Shown here: positions 26,739 through 34,441 of the stretch, piece by piece
Layout of the letters: every line of letters begins with the position of its first letter
Numbering within the stretch: position 1 is the stretch's first letter
Source: CAVUEG01 sp963740525
GTDB lineage: Bacteria; Actinomycetota; Actinomycetes; Propionibacteriales; Nocardioidaceae
Length of the DNA stretch: 64,000 bases
Direction: 5' to 3'
Assembly (NCBI GenBank): GCA_963740525.1
Contig: CAVUEG010000001.1
Span: forward strand, 62,001-126,000
The notes under the pieces: generated by a model
What the model saw: the letters and a program-made list of their open reading frames with translations, nothing else
Databases searched by the model: none
Told to the model about the DNA's origin: nothing
Program-made: the position numbers and the translations under genes

Positions 26739-27815
26739 TCAGCCCGCGACCCGGGCGGCGATGGCGTCGCCGACCTCGGAGGTACGCCGGGTGGTGGAGG
26801 GGGTGCGTTCGGCCAGGTCGGCGATGACCGCGGCCTCGACCCGGGCGGCCGCGTCCTCGAGGCCCAGGTGGTCGAGCATCAACGCCACGGAGAGGATCGC
26901 CGCGGTGGGGTCGGCCTTCTGCTGTCCGGCGATGTCCGGGGCGGAGCCGTGCACCGGCTCGAACATGCTCGGCGTGGTGCGGTCCGGGTTGACGTTGCCG
27001 CTGGCGGCCAAGCCGATGCCTCCGGTCACGGCTGCGGCGAGGTCGGTGATGATGTCGCCGAAGAGGTTGTCGGTGACGATCACGTCGAAGCGCGCCGGGT
27101 CGGTGACCATGAAGATCGTGGCCGCGTCGATGTGCAGGTAGTCGACCGTGACGTCCGGGAACTCCGGGCCGATCTCGGAGACCAGCCGCGACCACACGGC
27201 GCCGGCGTGCACCAGCACGTTCGTCTTGTGCACGAGGGTCAGCCTTCCGTGGCGCTTCTGCGCACGGTGGAACGCGTCACGGACGACCCGCTCGACCCCG
27301 AAGGCGGTGTTGACCGACACCTCGGTGGCGATCTCGGCGGGAGTACCGACCCGGAGCGCGCCGCCGTTGCCGACGTACGGGCCCTCGGTGCCCTCGCGGA
27401 CGACGACGAAGTCCACGTCGCCAGGGTTCGCCAGCGGCGACTGGGCTCCGGGGAAGATCCGCGACGGGCGCAGGTTCACGTAGTGGTCGAGCTCGAAGCG
27501 CAGCCGTAGCAGCAGTCCGCGTTCGAGGATGCCCGGAGGCAGGTTCGGGTCTCCCGGCTTCCCACCGACGGCGCCGAGCAGGATCACGTCGTGCTCACGG
27601 ATCTCGGCGAGGACGGAGTCCGGCAGTACCTCGCCGGTGGCGAGGTACCGCTCGGCTCCGAGGTCGTAGCGGGTGTGCTCGAACTTCACGTCCGGGGGCG
27701 CCACCTGCTCGAGAACCTTGAGCGCCTCGGCGGTGACCTCCGGCCCGATCCCGTCTCCGGGGATCACGGCCAGTCGGATCGTTCCGTCCGCGGCTGCTCT
27801 CGTCGTTGCGGTCAT
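26739..27815 (-). CDS. leuB: 3-isopropylmalate dehydrogenase
   Basis: NAD-dependent decarboxylating dehydrogenase of leucine synthesis (358 residues); the same enzyme usually handles 3-methylmalate in the citramalate route to isoleucine. Seen: VIPGDGIGPEVTAEALKVL, the Arg-rich substrate loop LLLRLRFELDHYVNLRP, and DNLFGDIITDLAAAVTGGIGLAASGN, the isocitrate/isopropylmalate dehydrogenase signature. The ATG at 27815 starts the conserved N-terminus and is 10 bases after a 41-codon small gene, so the two are likely co-translated. Confidence 0.95.
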   Translation of the reverse strand: MTATTRAAADGTIRLAVIPGDGIGPEVTAEALKVLEQVAPPDVKFEHTRYDLGAERYLATGEVLPDSVLAEIREHDVILLGAVGGKPGDPNLPPGILERGLLLRLRFELDHYVNLRPSRIFPGAQSPLANPGDVDFVVVREGTEGPYVGNGGALRVGTPAEIATEVSVNTAFGVERVVRDAFHRAQKRHGRLTLVHKTNVLVHAGAVWSRLVSEIGPEFPDVTVDYLHIDAATIFMVTDPARFDVIVTDNLFGDIITDLAAAVTGGIGLAASGNVNPDRTTPSMFEPVHGSAPDIAGQQKADPTAAILSVALMLDHLGLEDAAARVEAAVIADLAERTPSTTRRTSEVGDAIAARVAG

Positions 27816-27825
27816 GCAGCGGAGC

Positions 27826-27951
27826 CTAGTTGTCGTCGGGTCGGGCTCCGCCGTTGTCTCGCAGGTCAAGCGCGGCCTGAAGGGCCTGGGTGCTCTGCGG
27901 GCTCTCGGGGTTGATCCGGGCGGGGCCCCATTCGGGGTACATGTCGTACAT
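27826..27951 (-). CDS. Small hypothetical protein (41 aa) immediately upstream of leuB
   Basis: 41 codons, beginning MYDMYPEWGPARINPES and ending GGARPDDN; acidic and Pro/Gln-rich, no membrane segment. AAGGA lies 8 bases before the ATG, and the stop is 10 bases before the leuB ATG. It could be a small regulatory protein, a translation-coupling ORF, or a companion of LeuB. It shares the MYD-x-(P/Y) start with another tiny ORF 130 bases upstream. I do not recognise a family for certain. Confidence 0.6.
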   Translation of the reverse strand: MYDMYPEWGPARINPESPQSTQALQAALDLRDNGGARPDDN

Positions 27952-28081
27952 GGTGGGAATCCTTGGGTTGCGTTGCGGTCTCGGGTGCGTGTCGGCGGGC
28001 GCGGAAGCGGGTCACGTGTCGGCGTTCCGCCGGTGGGGCTGCTCCGCTGGGGCTGACGAGGATCGCGGTTCGTGGCGCGGG

Positions 28082-28171
28082 TTACGCGGCTGACGAACGG
28101 ATTCCCAGACGAGTGAGGATGCTTCTCTCGAATGCTCGCTGCGGAGGATCTTCGTAGGGCCTGTCGTACAT
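28082..28171 (-). CDS. Possible 29-aa small ORF between leader and leuB unit
   Basis: 29 codons beginning MYDRPYEDPPQRAFER. Its first codons lie in the right arm of an 8-base inverted repeat whose left arm follows the upstream 14-codon leader, so translation of one could affect the other. The ribosome site is weak. An open frame reaches back to 28282, but that extension looks non-coding. Could be a chance ORF; kept because its start resembles the 41-aa ORF downstream. Confidence 0.3.
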   Translation of the reverse strand: MYDRPYEDPPQRAFERSILTRLGIRSSAA

Positions 28172-28200
28172 GACCGAACCCCGCGGCGAGGTGGCCCTAC
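28154..28200 (-). promoter_or_regulatory. Inverted repeat in the leuB upstream region
   Basis: GGCCCTAC at 28193-28200 and GTAGGGCC at 28154-28161 form a perfect 8-base inverted repeat starting 3 bases past the leader stop codon. There is no T-run, so it is not a classical terminator. It could be an antiterminator arm or a translational switch over the next small ORF. The rest of 27952-28367 holds no other gene that I can see. Confidence 0.45.
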
Positions 28201-28203
28201 TGC

Positions 28204-28248
28204 TCAGGCCCCGCCACGGCGGTCGATAAGTACGAAGAAGCTCCGCAT
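28204..28248 (-). CDS. Putative leader peptide MRSFFVLIDRRGGA upstream of leuB unit
   Basis: 14 codons, MRSFFVLIDRRGGA. The Val-Leu-Ile run uses GTA, CTT and ATC; GTA and CTT are rare in this GC-rich genome, as in known branched-chain leaders. It lies 253 bases upstream of the 41-codon gene and leuB, on the same strand. The following inverted repeat could respond to ribosome position. No obvious T-run terminator, so the mechanism is uncertain. Confidence 0.45.
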   Translation of the reverse strand: MRSFFVLIDRRGGA

Positions 28249-28367
28249 GATGACTCAAGGTTAGGTCGGTGTCCCCGGGCATGCAGCCCGATTACGGGGT
28301 CTTCTCACCATGTGGGATGCGGATACCGTTGACTGGACGCTGGGTGGGCATTTGCGAGACTCGCAGC

Positions 28368-28934
28368 ATGAGTGCTCCCCCTGGCGTTCCCGACGTGGTC
28401 GAACGCGCCTTCGACCTTTCCCGCCAGCGCGGCTACGTGTCCTTCTGCCGCAACGAGACCGGGCGGCTGCTGGCCACGCTGGCTGCCACCCGGGACGGGA
28501 CGCTGGCCGAGTTCGGCACCGGGTGCGGGGTGGGCACCGCCTGGCTGCGAAGCGGACTGCGCGCCGACTCCACCATCCTCACCGCCGAGCTCGACCCGAA
28601 GCTGGCCACCGGGGCGAAGGCGATCTTCGAGGCCGACGACCAGGTCGAGGTGGTCTCTGCCGACTGGTCGACGCTGCGCGACCGAGCGCCGTTCTCCCTG
28701 CTCTTCCTCGACGCCCGTGAGCCCAAGGACTCCGGCGCCGACGCCGTGGTCGACCTGATCGAGCCGGGCGGCATCGTGGTCCTCGACGACTTCACCCCGT
28801 GCCAGTCCTGGCCGCCGATCTACGCCGGCCGCGTCGACGTGCTGCGCGAGCAGTGGCTGACCGACGACCGCTTCACGGCCGTCGAGGTGATGGTCGCCTC
28901 CGACGCGTCGGTGTTGATCGCCACGAAACGGTGA
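28368..28934 (+). CDS. O-methyltransferase-like SAM-dependent methyltransferase
   Basis: 188 residues. Motif I is LAEFGTGCGVGTAWL, followed by the acidic TAELDPKLATGA and FSLLFLDAREPKD, resembling the catechol O-methyltransferase (MTF3) fold; PGGIVVLDDF is the motif III strand. The ATG at 28368 (MSAPPGVPDVVERAF) is preferred over an upstream in-frame ATG at 28269 because similarity begins there. It is followed 7 bases later by another methyltransferase gene, so the two are likely co-transcribed. Substrate unknown. Confidence 0.8.
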   Translation: MSAPPGVPDVVERAFDLSRQRGYVSFCRNETGRLLATLAATRDGTLAEFGTGCGVGTAWLRSGLRADSTILTAELDPKLATGAKAIFEADDQVEVVSADWSTLRDRAPFSLLFLDAREPKDSGADAVVDLIEPGGIVVLDDFTPCQSWPPIYAGRVDVLREQWLTDDRFTAVEVMVASDASVLIATKR

Positions 28935-28941
28935 CCGCCAC

Positions 28942-29703
28942 GTGAGTGCTCCGCTCGCCCGGATCCGGTTGCTGCTCGATCCGGAACGGCTCACGCACGA
29001 GCCGGTCGAGCGGGACGGCGTACTCGACATCGGTACGGCGCCGACGGTGTCCTCACCGGGACAGCGCCTGATGCGGTTCCCGCCGTACGCGTGGATCTAC
29101 GAGTGGTTCCGTCCGATCGCCTACCGCGTCGCCACCGGTCTCAGCGGCCCCGACCTCGCGGAGGACCGGACGCGGGCCTCGGACACCCTGCGGCTGACCG
29201 AGGGATCGACCGTGCTCGACGTCGCGTGCGGGCCCGGGAACTTCACCGGCCACTTCGGGGCGGTGGTGGGGCCAACGGGTCTGGCCGTCGGGTACGACGC
29301 CTCGGAGACCATGCTGCGCCGCGCGGTGACGGGAAACGACGGGCCGTCGGTCGGCTACGTGAAGGGCGACGCGGCTGACCTTCCGTTCGCGGCCGAGTCG
29401 TTCGACGCCGTCTCGTGCTTCGCCGCGCTCTACCTGATGGACGACCCGCGGGCGGTGCTCGCCGAGTGCGCGCGGGTGCTGCGTCCCGGCGGCCGGCTCG
29501 CGATCCTCACCAGCTACGACGGAGGCGCCGTGGCCGTGCGAGGGCTGACCCACCTGTCGGGCTGGGCGTCCGGCGTACGGTTCTTCGGCCGCGACGAGGT
29601 CACCGGCTGGCTCGACGAGCTCGGGCTCACCGACATCGACCAGGAGCTCGACGGGCTCGTCCAGACCGTCACCGCCACGAATCCCCAAGGCACCGGGCCG
29701 TAG
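28942..29703 (+). CDS. Methyltransferase domain protein (UbiE-like)
   Basis: 253 residues. An N-terminal 75-residue segment (RLMRFPPYAWIYEWFRPIAYR) precedes a class I methyltransferase: VLDVACGPGNFTGHFG (motif I), VGYDASETMLRRAV, AADLPFAAESFDAVSCFAALYLM and VLRPGGRLAI. Starts at GTG 28942, 7 bases after the preceding methyltransferase stop. Its TAG stop is also the first bases of a TAGCAT box for the next gene. Target unknown; lipids or quinones are typical for this subgroup. Confidence 0.8.
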   Translation: MSAPLARIRLLLDPERLTHEPVERDGVLDIGTAPTVSSPGQRLMRFPPYAWIYEWFRPIAYRVATGLSGPDLAEDRTRASDTLRLTEGSTVLDVACGPGNFTGHFGAVVGPTGLAVGYDASETMLRRAVTGNDGPSVGYVKGDAADLPFAAESFDAVSCFAALYLMDDPRAVLAECARVLRPGGRLAILTSYDGGAVAVRGLTHLSGWASGVRFFGRDEVTGWLDELGLTDIDQELDGLVQTVTATNPQGTGP

Positions 29704-29712
29704 CATCGCGGC

Positions 29713-30021
29713 GTGAACTGGCTCCTCAAGGCTCTCGCGACCGGTCTGCTCGAGGGCATCTCGTTGGTGATCGTGAGGGCTGTCCTCCCAGAGTCGTGGG
29801 CCCGGGCCGACCGCATGCGACGCTTCGCCATCTCGTTCTTCCTGCTGTTCGCCTGCGTGCTGTGGGTGGTCGCGGGCGACATCCTGTTCAGCAGCGATCA
29901 TGCGGGAGCGGCCACGCCACGCGACGCGATGTTCGTCGGCATCTTCTTCGTCGTCGGTGGTTTCGCGATGGTGGGCTTCGCCCTCGCGGCTGCGGCCAAC
30001 AACACGAATCGGCCCGGCTGA
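29713..30021 (+). CDS. Small membrane protein of unknown function
   Basis: 102 residues with an amphipathic N-terminus and two clear membrane helices (about 41-60, FAISFFLLFACVLWVVAGDI, and about 76-98, FVGIFFVVGGFAMVGFALAA). GTG start at 29713 with TAGCAT at 29701-29706 just before it and no ribosome site, so probably leaderless. No family recognised. It converges with the YczE-like gene. Confidence 0.6.
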   Translation: MNWLLKALATGLLEGISLVIVRAVLPESWARADRMRRFAISFFLLFACVLWVVAGDILFSSDHAGAATPRDAMFVGIFFVVGGFAMVGFALAAAANNTNRPG

Positions 30022-30060
30022 CCGGCCCGCGAGCGTTCGAGCCCTCGATCGAGCGGTCGG

Positions 30061-30720
30061 TCAGACTCCACGCAGTTCCTCGGCCTCAGGTGGCGGGAGC
30101 CGCACGGCGAAGACGGGCAGCGCGAGCTGGACCAGCGGGCCGATGCCGAGGGCGTAGACCACCGTGCCCAGGCCGACCGCTCCCCCGAGGAGCCAGCCGA
30201 GCACCACGACGGTCACCTCCAGGGAGGTGCGCACCAGACGCACCGACCAGCCGGTACGGCGTACCAGTCCGGTCATCAGGCCGTCCCGTGGGCCGCGGCC
30301 GAACTGGGAGCCGATGTAGAGCCCCGTCGCGACGGCGTTGAGCGCTACGCCTCCGAGCATGAGCGCCAGTCGCGCCCACGACGCCGAGGCCGGCCCCAGC
30401 ACCGCCAGCGTCGCGTCGGCCGAGAGCCCGACCAGGATGCTGTTGGCGATCGTGCCGAGCCCGGGCTTCTCCCGCAGCGGGACCCAGAGGAGCAGCACGA
30501 CGAAGCTGACCGCGATCACGACCTGCCCGAGGGTGAGCGGCAGCAGCCGCGCGATGCCGGAGTGCAGCACGTCCCAGGGCGCGAGTCCGAGGCCTCCACG
30601 GACCATCATCCCCAGCGACGCGCCGTACAGGACGAGCCCGAACAGCAGTTGCGGCAACCTCCAGCCCAGCCGCCCGGCACGCAGCTGCGCGATCGGCCCG
30701 AGGTCGGTAGGTGAGCTCAC
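30061..30720 (-). CDS. YczE/YyaS/YitT family membrane protein
   Basis: 219 residues, about five membrane helices. The family motifs GLGLAPWDVLHSGIARLLPLT and IGSQFGRGPRDGLMTGLVRRT are clear. Members are uncharacterised integral membrane proteins (YczE in Bacillus influences surfactin production). The start is set at GTG 30720 (VSSPTDLGPIAQL); the frame is open to 30831, but that extension runs into the repeat cluster and is not conserved-looking. Confidence 0.8.
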   Translation of the reverse strand: MSSPTDLGPIAQLRAGRLGWRLPQLLFGLVLYGASLGMMVRGGLGLAPWDVLHSGIARLLPLTLGQVVIAVSFVVLLLWVPLREKPGLGTIANSILVGLSADATLAVLGPASASWARLALMLGGVALNAVATGLYIGSQFGRGPRDGLMTGLVRRTGWSVRLVRTSLEVTVVVLGWLLGGAVGLGTVVYALGIGPLVQLALPVFAVRLPPPEAEELRGV

Positions 30721-30777
30721 CGGTCCAAGTGTGGACGATGCCTCTGGGCGCTTCGCTCGTGGTCCGCCCCAACCGCG

Positions 30778-30936
30778 CAATTGACCGGATACGACGTGGT
30801 TGTGCCGGAAAAGCGCGTCACAACCGGTCAATTGTCCGGATACGACGCTGTCCCGCCCGCGTCACCCGTCACAACCGGTCAATTGTCCGGATACGACGCC
30901 GCTCTGGGACCAACCCCCGTCGTATCCGGTCAATTG
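30778..30936. repeat. Cluster of four intergenic repeats around CAATTG-CCGGATACGACG
   Basis: Four copies in the gap between the YczE-like gene and serA. Copies 1 (30778-30796) and 4 (30918-30936, inverted) share the same 19 bases, CAATTGACCGGATACGACG. Copies 2 (30817-30848) and 3 (30868-30899) are identical 32-base direct repeats holding CAATTGTCCGGATACGACG. The core CCGGTCAATTG(T)CCGG is nearly palindromic. They could be operator sites, a REP-like element, or a transcript-end structure after serA. Confidence 0.85.
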
Positions 30937-30954
30937 CACGGATAGGCCGGCGCG

Positions 30955-32544
30955 CTACTCGGTCAGGTCGACGGCGCGGACCGCTTCGGCGTCGATGGCG
31001 GACTTGATCTCCTCGAGCGTCTCGGCGGGGATCTGGGAGTCGACGGAGAGCGCGACGAGGGCGTGGCCGCCCTTGGTTTCACGGGCCACCTGCATGCCGC
31101 CGATGTTGACGCCGGCGTCGCCGAGGATGCCGCCGACGGTGCCGACCATGCCCGGGCGGTCGGCGTAGCGGAAGAACGCGAGGTGCTCGCTCGGCTCGAG
31201 GTCCAGCTCGTACCCGTTGACCTCGACCAGTCGCTCGCGCTGGGCCAGTCCGACCAGCGTGCCCGAGACGGAGACCTGGGAGCCGTCGGCCAGCGTGCCG
31301 CGCAGGGTGATCAGGTTGCGGTGGTCGGGGCTCTCGGGGTCGGTGACGAGGCGTACGGCGAGGCCGCGCTCGGCCGCGAGCAGCGGCGCGTTGACGTAGG
31401 AGACCTGCTCCTCGACGACATCGGCGAAGACGCCCTTGAGGGCGGCGAGCTCGAGCACCTTGACGTCGTACTGCGTGATCTCGCCACGCACCTCGACGTC
31501 GAGCTGCTGGGCGACCTCGCCGGCCAGCGCGGTGAAGATCCGGCCCAGCTTCTCGGTGAGGGGCAGGCCAGGGCGCACGTCCTCGGCGATCACACCGCCC
31601 TGGACGTTCACGGCGTCGGGGACCAGCTCGCCGGCGAGCGCCAGCCGCACCGACTTCGCCACGGCGATGCCGGCCTTCTCCTGGGCCTCGTCGGTGCTGG
31701 CGCCGAGGTGGGGGGTGGCCACCACGTTCTCGAACTCGAAGAGCGGGCTGTCCGTGCACGGCTCGGAGGCGAAGACGTCGAGACCGGCCGCCGCGACGCG
31801 GCCTTCCTTCACGGCGTTGTAGAGAGCCTGCTCGTCGACGATGCCACCGCGGGCGGCGTTGACCAGGACGAGGCTCGGCTTGACCTTCCCGAGCTGCTCC
31901 TCACCGATCAGGCCGAGCGTCTCCGGCGTCTTGGGCAGGTGCACGCTCATGAAGTCGGACTCGGCGAGCAGCTCGTCGAGGGTCACGAGGCGCACCCCCA
32001 TCTGCGCGGCCCGGCCTGCCTGCACGTACGGGTCGTAGGCGATCACCTTCATGCCGAAGGCCGACAGCCGCTGGGCGACCAGTACGCCGATCCGCCCCAG
32101 ACCGACGATGCCGACGGTCTTCTCGTAGAGCTCGATGCCGGTGTACTTGCTGCGCTTCCACTCGCCGTTCTTGAGCGCGGCGTTCGCCGGGGCGACGTGG
32201 CGGGCGGCGGCGAGCATCAGGGCGACCGCGAGCTCGGCGGCACTGACGATGTTCGAGGTCGGAGCGTTGACGACCATCACGCCGTTCTGCGTCGATGCCT
32301 TGACGTCGACGTTGTCGAGGCCGACTCCGGCGCGCGCGATGACCTTCAGCTTCTTCGCAGCGGCCAGGGCCTCGGCGTCGACCTTGGTCGCGGATCGGAC
32401 CAGGATCGCGTCCGCGTCGGCGATGGCCGGCAGCAGCTCGGCGCGGTCCGCGCCGTTGCAGTGACGGATCTCGAAGTCGGGTCCGAGCGCGTCCACGGTG
32501 GCCGGGCTGAGCTCTTCTGCGATGAGTACGACGGGCTTGCTCAC
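30955..32544 (-). CDS. serA: D-3-phosphoglycerate dehydrogenase
   Basis: First step of serine synthesis, 529 residues, the long actinobacterial form. Order: catalytic/NAD domains (VGIVGLGRIGVLVAQRL; NAARGGIVDE with catalytic Arg; VATPHLGAST with catalytic His), then an intervening ASB-type domain (about 320-450), then a C-terminal ACT domain (FFRYADRPGMVGTVGGIL) that binds serine for feedback inhibition. GTG start at 32544 with AAGGA 6 bases upstream. Located just beyond the ilvBNC-frnE operon on the same strand, beyond the opposite-strand ABC-F gene. Confidence 0.96.
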   Translation of the reverse strand: MSKPVVLIAEELSPATVDALGPDFEIRHCNGADRAELLPAIADADAILVRSATKVDAEALAAAKKLKVIARAGVGLDNVDVKASTQNGVMVVNAPTSNIVSAAELAVALMLAAARHVAPANAALKNGEWKRSKYTGIELYEKTVGIVGLGRIGVLVAQRLSAFGMKVIAYDPYVQAGRAAQMGVRLVTLDELLAESDFMSVHLPKTPETLGLIGEEQLGKVKPSLVLVNAARGGIVDEQALYNAVKEGRVAAAGLDVFASEPCTDSPLFEFENVVATPHLGASTDEAQEKAGIAVAKSVRLALAGELVPDAVNVQGGVIAEDVRPGLPLTEKLGRIFTALAGEVAQQLDVEVRGEITQYDVKVLELAALKGVFADVVEEQVSYVNAPLLAAERGLAVRLVTDPESPDHRNLITLRGTLADGSQVSVSGTLVGLAQRERLVEVNGYELDLEPSEHLAFFRYADRPGMVGTVGGILGDAGVNIGGMQVARETKGGHALVALSVDSQIPAETLEEIKSAIDAEAVRAVDLTE

Positions 32545-32750
32545 TGTGAGTCCTTCAGTGATCGATGGCGGCTGGCTGTGGCGCTGAACCGCGGGAGATG
32601 CGGCAGGCCGTGCACGACGCTGTGCCCGGCCTCGACTGTACCCGACGACCGGTGATGCCCGGGCCCGACGTCGGGCATTCGGACACTGGTCGGAAAATCG
32701 GTCGGCTGCCCCGGGCCACCCCGCTCTAGGGTGGCGCCGATTCTGTCGTC

Positions 32751-32842
32751 GAGCCGGAGGTTGCCGGTGCTCATCTGAGGTCCCGCCCCACCCCGACCCG
32801 GCCCCACGCCGCGGTCCCACCCCGACGACCTCGGAGCAGCCC
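32751..32842 (+). promoter_or_regulatory. Leader region with three-codon uORF before the ABC-F gene
   Basis: A strong GGAGG (32756-32760) stands 6 bases before GTG CTC ATC TGA (32767-32778), a complete three-codon ORF. GAGGTC (32777-32782), which overlaps its stop, is complementary to GACCTC (32827-32832), which abuts the GGAG of the ABC-F gene. A ribosome stalled on the uORF by an antibiotic would disturb this pairing. Attenuation is inferred; ABC-F genes are often controlled this way. Confidence 0.6.
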
Positions 32843-34426
32843 ATGCCTTTCGCCCCCTCCTGCGCGCTCGCGTTCCACCACCTGACCTTCACGTGGCCCG
32901 ATGGCACGCCGCAGTTCACCGGGCTCGACCTGCTGGTGCCGAACGGCCGGTCCGCGCTCACCGGTGTGAACGGCTGCGGCAAGTCCACGCTGCTCCGACT
33001 CGCCGCGGGCGCGCTGCCGCCGACCTCGGGCTCCGTCACACTGCCCGGCTCGGTCGGGTACCTGCCCCAGGACCTGACCCTGCGTGCCGACCAGCCGGTC
33101 GACGAGTTCCTCGGCCTGGATGAGGTACGCCGCGCGATCGCGGCCCTCGAGTCCGGTGACACCGATCCGGTGCACCTCGAGACCATCGGCGACGACTGGG
33201 ACGCCGAGGAGCGCACCATGGCCGCGCTCGCACGGGTCGGGCTGCCCGACGACGTGCTCGAGCGACGCCTCGGCGAGCTGTCGGGGGGCGAGTGCACCCA
33301 GCTGGGTCTGGCCCGGCTGCTCACCGACCCGCCACAGCTGCTCCTCCTCGACGAGCCGACCAACAACCTCGACACCCACGCCCGGGAGCGCCTCACCGCC
33401 ATCATCGACGCATGGCGCGGGGCGCTGCTCGTCGTCAGCCACGACCGGGCCCTGCTCGAGCACGTCGACCGCGTCGGGGACCTCCGCGACGGCGCGGTCC
33501 GCTGGTACGGCGGCGGCTACAGCGCCTACGCCGCCCAGGTCGCGGCCGAGCAGCAGGCCGCCGAGCAGGCCGTCACGACTGCCAAGGCCGAGGTACGCCG
33601 GCAGCGTCACGACCTCGTCGACACCGAGCGGGTGCTGGCCCAGCGCAAGAAGGTGGCGGCCAAGGCGTTCGCGGAGAAGCGCGCCGCACGAGCCGCGATG
33701 CGCTCCTTGAAGAGGACCGCCCAGGTGTCGGCCGGCAAGTACCGCGCCACCCACGAGGACCGCCTCGCGGAGGCCCGCGGACGCCTGGAGGACGCCGAGA
33801 CACGGGTCCGGGAGGACCGCAGCATCCGGATCTCCCTCCCGTCCACCGCGGTCCCCCGTGGCCGCGAGGTCCTGACCACGCACGACCTCGTGCTGCGCAC
33901 CGGGAGGCACGTCGAGCTGGAGCTCCGAGGTCCCGAACGAGTCGCCCTCGTGGGACCGAACGGCTCCGGCAAGACGACCTTCCTGCACACGATCGTCGGG
34001 GCGCTGGACCCACTCTCCGGTGAGGTGCGGGTGCGGGTGCCGTCGCGGCTGCTGCCCCAGCGCCTCGACCTCCTCGACGAGGCCGAGTCGGTGGTGGAGA
34101 ACGCCGCCCGCTTCGCCGAGGGGCCCGACGTCACCGAAGTACGGGCCGGGCTGGCGAGGTTCCTGTTCCGCGGCAAGGCCGCGGACCGGCTCGTGGGCTC
34201 GCTCTCAGGCGGCGAGAGGTTCCGTGCCACGCTGGCGAGCCTGCTGCTCGCCAGCCCGGCCCCCCAGCTGCTGCTCCTCGACGAGCCGACGAACAGTCTC
34301 GACTTCGCGTCGTACGACGCGCTGGTGGCGGCCCTGGCCGGCTACCAGGGCGCACTGGTCGTCGCCAGCCACGACCAGGCGTTCCTGGACGACCTCGGGG
34401 TCGAGCGCGTCATCACGCTCGGGTGA
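32843..34426 (+). CDS. ABC-F family ATPase (ribosome-associated, possible antibiotic resistance type)
   Basis: 527 residues, no membrane segments. Two ABC domains: Walker A GVNGCGKST and GPNGSGKTT, signatures LSGGECTQLG and LSGGERFRATL, and Walker B LLLLDEPTNNLD and LLLLDEPTNSLD. A charged, helical linker (about 230-320, KAEVRRQRHDLVDTERVLA) would enter the ribosomal E/P site. ABC-F proteins rescue ribosomes from drugs or stalls, acting on translation rather than transport. The 3-codon uORF upstream favours drug-inducible control. Drug class cannot be assigned. Confidence 0.88.
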   Translation: MPFAPSCALAFHHLTFTWPDGTPQFTGLDLLVPNGRSALTGVNGCGKSTLLRLAAGALPPTSGSVTLPGSVGYLPQDLTLRADQPVDEFLGLDEVRRAIAALESGDTDPVHLETIGDDWDAEERTMAALARVGLPDDVLERRLGELSGGECTQLGLARLLTDPPQLLLLDEPTNNLDTHARERLTAIIDAWRGALLVVSHDRALLEHVDRVGDLRDGAVRWYGGGYSAYAAQVAAEQQAAEQAVTTAKAEVRRQRHDLVDTERVLAQRKKVAAKAFAEKRAARAAMRSLKRTAQVSAGKYRATHEDRLAEARGRLEDAETRVREDRSIRISLPSTAVPRGREVLTTHDLVLRTGRHVELELRGPERVALVGPNGSGKTTFLHTIVGALDPLSGEVRVRVPSRLLPQRLDLLDEAESVVENAARFAEGPDVTEVRAGLARFLFRGKAADRLVGSLSGGERFRATLASLLLASPAPQLLLLDEPTNSLDFASYDALVAALAGYQGALVVASHDQAFLDDLGVERVITLG

Positions 34427-34441
34427 GCAGGAGGCGGGTGC

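Noticed and set aside
28154..28200. Classical terminator for a leuB attenuator
   Set aside because: The inverted repeat has no T-run and a 31-base loop; kept only as a possible RNA switch.
28082..28282. 66-codon ORF extending to 28282
   Set aside because: The upstream extension overlaps the 14-codon leader in another frame and looks non-coding; the shorter start at 28171 is preferred.
30778..30936. CRISPR array at the repeat cluster
   Set aside because: Only four copies, one inverted, unequal spacing and variable flanks; no cas genes nearby.
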